DNA of 64,000 nt from Scytalidium lignicola (taxonomy: Eukaryota; Ascomycota; Leotiomycetes). Position 1 is the first letter of the stretch; each line of letters begins with the position of its first letter. The DNA lies in contig NCSJ02000038.1 in assembly GCA_002812745.2 (NCBI GenBank), forward strand, positions 1 through 64,000, written 5' to 3'. The notes beneath the pieces were generated by a model, which had not been told where the DNA came from, made no database searches, and worked only from the letters and a program-made list of their open reading frames with translations. Positions 57,353-64,000 of this stretch are shown one piece after another. The position numbers and the translations under genes are program-made.

Positions 57353-59228
57353 ATGGCCCCGAGAACACCCAAGACTCGGGCTGCAGTAGCGGGAAAGACC
57401 CGGCCAGAGGCAGAGAGGCGGCGCAAGAACGTTCAGTCCGACGCGACGCGAGAAGAGCAAAAGTATGTCTCCTTTCCCACCCCGTGCAGTGTAGCAGAAG
57501 AATGCTTTTCTCACCATGCTCCTGGAATCCTTAGACGCGCGAGGAATAGATTGGCCCAGAAGGCAATCCGCGAACGAACGACAGCACACATTCGGCACCT
57601 TGAACACCAGCTGGCGGTAGCTCAGCGCTCGAAAGATGCAGATTATGGTCAGGAGCTGCTGGAGGAGAATGCGAAACTCAGAGGTGGCCTGCGCGAAACC
57701 CGGAAGAAGCTGTTCAGCATTGCTGAGACGGTGACATCCCTGGCAGATAATCTTGGGCCGCTTCTTCATCTGGACACTAATGGTAGGTCCCCCAATATAC
57801 ATGCTGGTAATATGATGACACCGCACTGCTGCTGCTGCTGCTGCTACTGCTACTTGCTCACCACATAATCATAGCTCTAACGGCTGAACTTGACGTGCTG
57901 GTTGCACCGCAGAACTCTGGCAGTCCGGAGACAAGAAGTCCAAGCTGCGATAACTCAGTCGTCGCTGTAGAAGCTGCCACTTCGATTTCCACCATCGAAT
58001 TCCCAGGAAGTCCTGTTGATGTTAATGAAGTCAGAGGAGAGCTCACAATCTCAATGGGAGATGACGGACCCCCTCACGATCACGAGTCTGCCCCTGTCTG
58101 GACAGATTCCATTATAGATACAAATGCTCTCTCGAGTGGATATAATGCTCTTGGATCTTTCGAGTGCCGCCAAACCCAGGCTCTTTTCCCCAGCTCCGGT
58201 CCATTGGCATCCATAGGCGGCACATCGGGCGTTGCCGGAGAGCCCACTGACATTCCTGAGAATGAACTTGACTTAACAAGCAACTTTTTGAACCTCAATA
58301 ACCCGTCGTGGCCGAATTTTGAGTCATTTCCATATAGTTATCCCCAGGGTCCTCTGCGTCGCTATTCTCACTCTCAGTTTTCCGACCATCTGGATTTCAT
58401 TCTCAAGCTCTTACGGCAGAATGGATACACGGAAAGGCACGGCAGGTGAGATTCGCCATTGATGGTTTTTGTTTCTTGTAATAACGAAGTTGCTTATTTT
58501 GTGGTTCTAATAGCTCTCCTCCAACAGTAGTTGTGTCAATACTTCGGGAGTTTGTAGAGCAATCTTGGCCTGCCATGGGACCATGGTTCGCAATCACAGA
58601 TGCCTATGACATCATCAAAAACATTTTCTGGTGGAGGTTGGCTAAATCGAGTCAAGCCTTAAGAACAATCCAGGCAAGCTACATACCTACATGGATTCAA
58701 CAAACGCTTCAATATCCCAGCATTATCGACTGGATCCCCTATCCACGCATTCGGGATCGCCTTATTCTCAACCTTGAGGCCTACGACATCGACCAGGTAA
58801 TATGTGACATGACAGAAGCCTATATAATAGAGCGCATCAATCCTTTAGGCAACACCCCTCAATCTTGCAGCCTGCTTGACCTAGTGCAGTGGTCGCTACA
58901 TGCCGCTATGGATTTCTTCAACTCGAATCCCCTCTCTGGCACGTCCAGCATCACTCGCGATGCTTGGTGTAAAAAGCTGATTGTAGATCGCGCAACTGCG
59001 AATTTTTACAGCCAGTTGCCAAAACCCTTTCACATACCAGGATTCAAGATCCATCCGAACTTCTTCGAGAGATATCCTAGTTTATATGACCCCAGTGCTG
59101 TGGCGGAAAACACGGCAAATATTGCCACAAGTTCATTGCGATTGCAGCGGGCTATTCCGCTGAGTCAGAAGATAGCGGATTCGTATATTAAAGTACTTAT
59201 TCAGGCGAAAGGCGTCACAGAGCTGTAA
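57353..59228 (+). CDS. bZIP transcription factor with DUF3425 C-terminus, second copy
   Basis: Four exons (57353-57462, 57535-57782, 57875-58445, 58514-59228) give 547 aa. The basic region RARNRLAQKAIRERTT keeps the canonical N-x2-A-Q pattern and is split from the N-terminal basic segment by intron 1. The zipper follows (IRHLEHQLAVAQ...). A long Ser/Thr-rich linker leads to a full DUF3425 domain (WIPYPRIRDRLILNLEAYD, MTEAYIIE, WSLHAAMDFF, FEIHPNFFERYP-type region near 59050). Intron 2 holds a CTG microsatellite (about 57826-57843). The protein is nuclear. It is divergent from the sugar-type transporter and converges on the polyol-type dehydrogenase gene. With the bZIP at 39535 it brackets the core of the enzyme block. 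Confidence 0.9.
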
Positions 59229-59699
59229 GCAGTTTACAAGAGAGTAGATACGTTGAAAATACTGCGTACCATTTATGATAGTTATGCTTCTATTAGAGTG
59301 TATTTAGTCTTCATCTCATGGATTTTGCCGTAGCAGAGCACCTATTCTTGGATTTGTTTCGGAATTCATGTCTTGCATTAAATTTATTAAATCTTGAACA
59401 CTTGATGACTTAACTAGACAGTCTAAGCATCCTAGATGGCACAGTATGACTATTTTATAAGTTCTTTGGGTTTGATTTGGAATAGCACCACGCCATAACG
59501 AGTAATAGGATGGATTTAAGGTTTTTAATGGTTTTGCGGTACATTGCCGTGATAGATTGGAGAGAAAGATCTTTGCAGCTAGGAAATTGGGATAACGACT
59601 CTACTAATTCTCGTCATATTTATAGGTGGGTTCACCTAATACACAGGCACCATCTATACGTATCCACTACAGAGAATGTTTATAGTCGAATAATAATGA
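59229..59699. other. Intergenic between convergent genes
   Basis: 3' spacer between bZIP 2 and the polyol-type dehydrogenase. The frame at 59510-59731 has no features. Confidence 0.45.
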
Positions 59700-61022
59700 C
59701 TAATTTCCCAAATTCTCTTTCTTCGGCGTAACAAGAATTTTAATATGATCGTCCTTCCTCTCTATGAGTTCCACTAACCCTTTTTCTACTACATCCTCGA
59801 GCAGGATCCGGCTTGTAACCATCTTCTCTATCCCATAAAATTTCCCTGTTTGTTCCAAATGAGCTTTATGAACTCCTTCAATTTCCCATTTTGAAAGAAT
59901 ATAACTTGATATGAGAGACAGGATTGACATACCTGCGCTGAAGGCCTCGACAGTCTCACTAAAATCCTCGTCCGTGTAGGAGAATGATCCTTTCATAGTA
60001 AGTTCTTTAAATAGCACAACACCTTGTGGAACAACGCACTGAGCTATCATTAGCCATCTAAGTCCCGAAACAGCTAACTTCTGATAGATTGGGAGGAAAG
60101 TCAAGATACCAGTCAACTCACAGGTTTCTCCCATCCTGCCACATTTACATATACACCTCTCCAACCTAGCGCATCCATCGCAGCATCTAAACCCTTCTGT
60201 ATTCCAGCGCAATCGAACACAACATCTATACCTCTTCCCGCAGTCAACTGCCTACACCTCTCCCCAATATTCTCCGTCACTGGATCGATCACCGCATCAG
60301 CAAATTCTTTAGTCTGTTCCCTTCTCTTTAATGTCGGCTCAGACACATACACCGCTCTCGCCCCGCGATTTCTCAGCACGAAAATAACAGCCAGCCCAAT
60401 CGGTCCGCCACCAATGATAAGGACACTCTTCTCATGAAAGTCTCCAAAGCCAGATGTTTTCACTGAATGACACGCTACGGTCAAAGGTTCGATCAGTGGC
60501 GCATAGGAAAGCGGCACGGAATCTGGGAGCACATAGCACATTTTCGCATTCACAGCAACGGTCTCAGAAAGCCCACCTCCGCCGCCTCCAGACAACCCAA
60601 GAAATCCCCATCGCGTGCAGCCGTTGTTGCAGGCAGCTGTGCAACGTGAACAAGTATTGCAGTACAATCTTGGATCAACCATAACAGCTTGCCCTATCTT
60701 TAGCTTTGGCTCTGAACTGTCGTCCCGAGCCTCTTGAACTACACGTCCGCAGAACTCGTGGCCCATTGTGACGGGGAGCACATCTTGGGTCAATGGATGG
60801 GGCTTCCCGGACTTGGGGATGACTGAAGGGCCTGGAGCAGATACGTTTAATTTAGGAGGAGAGAGAAAAGAGATGGTACGCACCTGTGAGATATTCATGA
60901 ATATCAGATCCGCAGAGTCCACACCAGTCAATGGAGATCAAGACTTGGTTGTCGGTGGGCACTGGTGTGGGGATCTGTGAGATACGGATGTCACGTTGGC
61001 CGTAGAACTGTGCTGCTCTCAT
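59700..61022 (-). CDS. Zn-dependent polyol/butanediol-type dehydrogenase (MDR family)
   Basis: Four exons (61022-60884, 60831-60122, 60038-59933, 59845-59700) give 366 aa. It starts MRAAQFYGQRDIRISQIP, typical of sorbitol/2,3-butanediol dehydrogenases. CGLCGSDIHEYL and GHEFCGRV supply the catalytic zinc site. CNTCSRCTAACNNGC gives the structural zinc cysteines, followed by a glycine-rich FLGLSGGGGGGLSE loop. EPLTVACHSVKTSGF and the Rossmann loop IGGGPIGLAVIF follow. It oxidises a secondary alcohol to a ketone with NAD+. The acceptor of intron 2 at 60039 was chosen because it alone keeps frame (EKPCVVPQG). It runs in the same direction as BVMO 2, whose stop is 660 bp upstream. Alcohol-to-ketone feeding of the BVMO is a sensible but untested link. 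Confidence 0.92.
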
Positions 61023-61683
61023 ATTTGTTTGCAGATGCAGTAGTGCTGTAAGACGGAATCGCGCCAGAAGTCAATTGATGGAGGAAGGCACAGAAAGCTT
61101 TAACTTTAAAGTGATTTTAAAGTTTACGGGGTCGAAGACGGAGGTGTTCTGGTGATGCACTTGTGTAGATTTAGGATAACGGTGACGCATACTCGTCTGA
61201 CCGATAGATTCCGAGGTGTTATGCAGCTTGTTCTTAGAGCTCTTGATGCTAGTGCCTTGAGACATGAGACATGACACATGCTTTCCTGACAACGGGTAAA
61301 TAACACTCCATGACAAGTGATAAAGGTTCAATCAGAATCGATAAGCACAAATCCGAGTACGTAGAGAGAATGAATACTCGGTATAGCGATGGTTGCGGTT
61401 ATGAACCGAAAATGCCTTGATATTCATCACAGCGTTAAATATAATTTCTGCAGTGTCAACAAACATATAGAGTCAGTCCTCTGTATGGTACTATCAACCA
61501 GGTCTTATTAAGGGATTTCTAGTACTCCCGGGTCGTGCTCCAGGGTCTACCCAATTTAAATATCAGGAATATGATAGTCTTCAGATATAAACTTCCTAAG
61601 TGCATCATGCCTACATGCCTTCTCTGTTACGGACACTAAACGTCATTTAATGTATAGACAAATATTCATGTACATAGGTTCAC
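61023..61683. other. Intergenic, promoter of the polyol-type dehydrogenase
   Basis: Non-coding. Short frames at 61071-61331 show no features. Confidence 0.45.
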
Positions 61684-64000
61684 TCAAATCGTCCACTCCA
61701 CATCTGCATTCCGCATATATGGCGCAAGTCTCGTAATATCGTGTAATACTTCCGCCTCGACGCGTCCATTCCCAAGATACGCCCACATATTCTCATTAAA
61801 ATACCGAAAATGGTAATGTTCATACTTAACCTCTTTCATTGTCTTCATGTAATGGAGGGCCTACACAGATTAGTATCCCTGCTTCGTTATTTCTATTTCA
61901 GTTCAGAGAATGTCTTACTGAGCCACCCCAGATCCACAGCTTGCCTCCAACAATGTTGTTCTTGTACCAGCTAATTCGACAGTAACATTAGACCGCCGTT
62001 TTTAAAGTTGTAATTCTTCAACTAACCTCTTACAATCTGCACTCCATACAGACTGCTTATGCCATTCATCTATATGCTTATTCAATTGAACAGTAGGCTC
62101 TTGTTTTACCTCAAAAGCACGTATATTTTCGTTTTGTATTCTTGCCACACATTTGAGGATATATTCTATTTGGACCTCATGCTACATTGTTGTTAGCTAT
62201 GTGAACGTGGTTCTAGCAACGGAATTTCACGCTCACCGAAGGCAATGCAGTGCCTGCTGCCCAATTGCCTTTGATCGTGTCAGCAAATTTAGCATTTAAG
62301 TGCCTGGAATGGAAAAGTCTCACCTCTGACGCCGTTGACGACAAAATAGTTAGGGAATTTAGGGACAGTGACAGCAAGGTATACATTAGGTTCGGGGTCA
62401 AATTCCGCTGCCATGCTAACATTATCGATGCCACGAAGTTCACTGCAGGGTACGCATAGTCAGCACATTATCACTAAACCAAGAAAAATTCACCTACAAA
62501 GGAGGTGCGAAGGCAAGATTAAAACCAGTCGCACAGATCAAGATATCAACTCTGTGGACGGTTCCATCCTCATCCACAACGCCTTCCGGTGCAACTTTAA
62601 CGATTTCCTTGTGTATCGTTGTAACGTCTAACAATGTTAATTTATTCCGCTCTTCGGTTGCAACGGTAGCGTCAACTTACTAGGTTGCACCAGAGCCTCC
62701 AAATAACCATCCCCAGGAGTAATTCGTCGACCTGTTTGAAGTTAACCATATATTCCTTCCGGAATATGAGAGAATACTCACAACCAGGTGGCCATGATGG
62801 GATGAGTTTCTTTTTGAGTTCGTCATGTCCGGGCCCAATTCTCTTCAGCATCTCAGCATACATGCTCTCCTTCGCTGATTTTGATGTTTCTGAGTCTTTA
62901 ATGAACATCTCAAATAAATCATTCACTGCTGATTCGAGCTTTTGCCTGTATTCAAGATGGTATTTAGGGTTATCGCGAAATATTTTTTTCTCCTCCTCTG
63001 TGTAGTAATACTGGGCATTAGGGGTTTCATTTGATCCAGCTTGATTGGAGCTATCCCTCAACTGATTCTGGGCGTTTTCCTTCTGTGTCTTAAGTACATT
63101 GCCACCAACAGGGGGGGATATCCTGACAAAATCAGCTACTGGAGGCAATCAAAATTGGAGGAAACCTTCAGCCCAGCCTAGGAACGTACCAAGTAACTGA
63201 TCTCATGAAAGACGTCAGGTGCTTTGCTTCTACAGACGTTATTGTCAGTATCCTTTATTGAAAGTTTCGGAGATAACATTGTACTCTTTTGCACTTGCGG
63301 GACAATCTGAATAGCTGACGATCCAGTACCAACGACGGCGACGGTCTTGTCCTCCCAATTGATATCTAGAAGATAAGTTAATAATGTATCCCGAAACTGG
63401 AAATAATATCCCTACCAGTATCCCAATTGGCACTATGAACCAGCGTACCCTTAAAATCGTGGAGCCCAGGAATATTTGGCCCTGCGTCATACTTCAGATC
63501 CTAATCAGTATAGTGATAGTTAAAGTTACTCACATTTCCAGCTATTCAAGAACCCAGTCCCGTTGACCAGTACATTACACCAGTCCTTAATGATCTGGCC
63601 GTTGCTTTCTACTTCAACCTCGTCTGTTTACAAGAAGTTATATTTTAGCATAGAAATACTACCCGTGTTTTGAGAGAGATACTCACAACTGCCCTTTTCT
63701 TCAATCCATACAGCCTTTTTTACTTGTGAATTCAACTTTATAAATGGCATAAGATCGTACTTGACTGCGAAATCCTCAAAGTATTTCCTGATCTCCGGCG
63801 CGTAAGCATAAAAGCTGGACCAGTTCGGATTGGGCTCAAAGGCGTAGGTGTACGCATGGGCTGGACTTAATGATTATAATTAGTACGAGAAGACGTATCG
63901 TAGAACTTGGAACACTCACACGTCACAGGCACAGCCAGGATACCGATTCTCATACCTAGGCTAGTCAGTCAATCGTAAATCAGTCACGTGTCATGGGCTC
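61684..64000 (-). CDS. Second type I Baeyer-Villiger monooxygenase, 5' end beyond the window
   Basis: The gene runs off the right edge; the first visible exon (near 63953) reads YENRYPGCACDV, so the FAD loop and start are missing. Downstream the frame is coherent through about a dozen short introns. It runs PAHAYTYAFEPNPNWSSFYA, then the BVMO fingerprint FKGTLVHSANWD (near 63430-63470), GTGSSAIQIVP, KHLTSFMRSVTW, PSWPPGCRRITPGDGYLEAL, CATGFNLAFAPPF, PNYFVVNGVRG, KSWYKNN, and the end EVEWTI at 61684. The fingerprint and second Rossmann loop show a ketone-to-ester/lactone monooxygenase. It has a charged Gln/Glu-rich insert (YYYTEEEKKIF region) before the substrate domain. It differs clearly from BVMO 1 in sequence and intron positions, so the two are not a recent duplication. 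No lesion is seen. Confidence 0.88.

Noticed and set aside
1..64000. CRISPR arrays, tRNA and rRNA genes
   Set aside because: No regularly spaced repeats of CRISPR type, no tRNA cloverleaf and no rRNA segment were recognised; the sequence is eukaryotic.
36392..64000. Calling the block a polyketide or terpene biosynthetic cluster
   Set aside because: No core synthase domain is visible in any frame; the enzymes present fit degradation at least as well.

Overview
The window is nuclear DNA of a filamentous ascomycete (Pezizomycotina). The genes have many short introns (44-110 nt, GT...AG). Protein families include Zn2Cys6 and bZIP-DUF3425 regulators, fungal MFS families, an F-box protein and a GPI-type wall protein. 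A very AT-rich transposon compartment carries stop codons that look like repeat-induced point mutation (RIP): CAA/CAG to TAA/TAG, TGG to TAG/TGA, CGA to TGA. I cannot name the species. All exon models were made by eye from splice signals and family motifs.

1-20.7 kb, transposon compartment. It holds the end of a Fot1/pogo-like element (about 121-196) and an open, unmutated chromodomain ORF (1639-1962). About 7 kb of AT-rich DNA follows, containing a decayed Crypton-type tyrosine recombinase (about 6040-8100). A full-length Ty3/gypsy chromovirus (9089-16291) has LTRs, gag, pol and an antisense ORF at its 3' end. Next come a hAT transposase remnant (about 16330-17221), a 194-bp solo LTR with a perfect ATTAC target duplication (17305-17498), and a 422-bp pogo-type MITE (20315-20736). 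The one host-like gene here is a GPI-anchored secreted protein (18787-19457) whose signal peptide is separated from the body by a one-base frameshift.

21.8-36 kb, mixed. Intact genes are an alpha/beta hydrolase, a Dal5-like MFS permease and a second MFS transporter divergent from a Zn2Cys6 regulator. Broken genes are an F-box protein, a P450 fragment and a fungal transcription-factor-domain gene.

36-64 kb, enzyme-rich block. In order: aldehyde dehydrogenase (-), bZIP-DUF3425 (+), quinone-oxidoreductase-type MDR enzyme (+), TRI12-like MFS (-), SDR (+), Zn alcohol dehydrogenase (-), serine beta-lactamase-like hydrolase (+), Baeyer-Villiger monooxygenase (BVMO, +), sugar-type MFS (-), second bZIP-DUF3425 (+), polyol-type Zn dehydrogenase (-), and a second BVMO (-) running off the right edge. 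Together these can support a route alcohol -> ketone -> lactone/ester -> hydroxy acid -> aldehyde -> acid, with uptake/efflux and two local regulators. No PKS, NRPS or terpene synthase is visible. I therefore favour a catabolic or tailoring cluster for a cyclic ketone or terpenoid-like substrate; that is inference.

Single Ns sit next to A/T homopolymers, and three one-base frameshifts look like under-called bases, so some 'broken' genes may be assembly errors.
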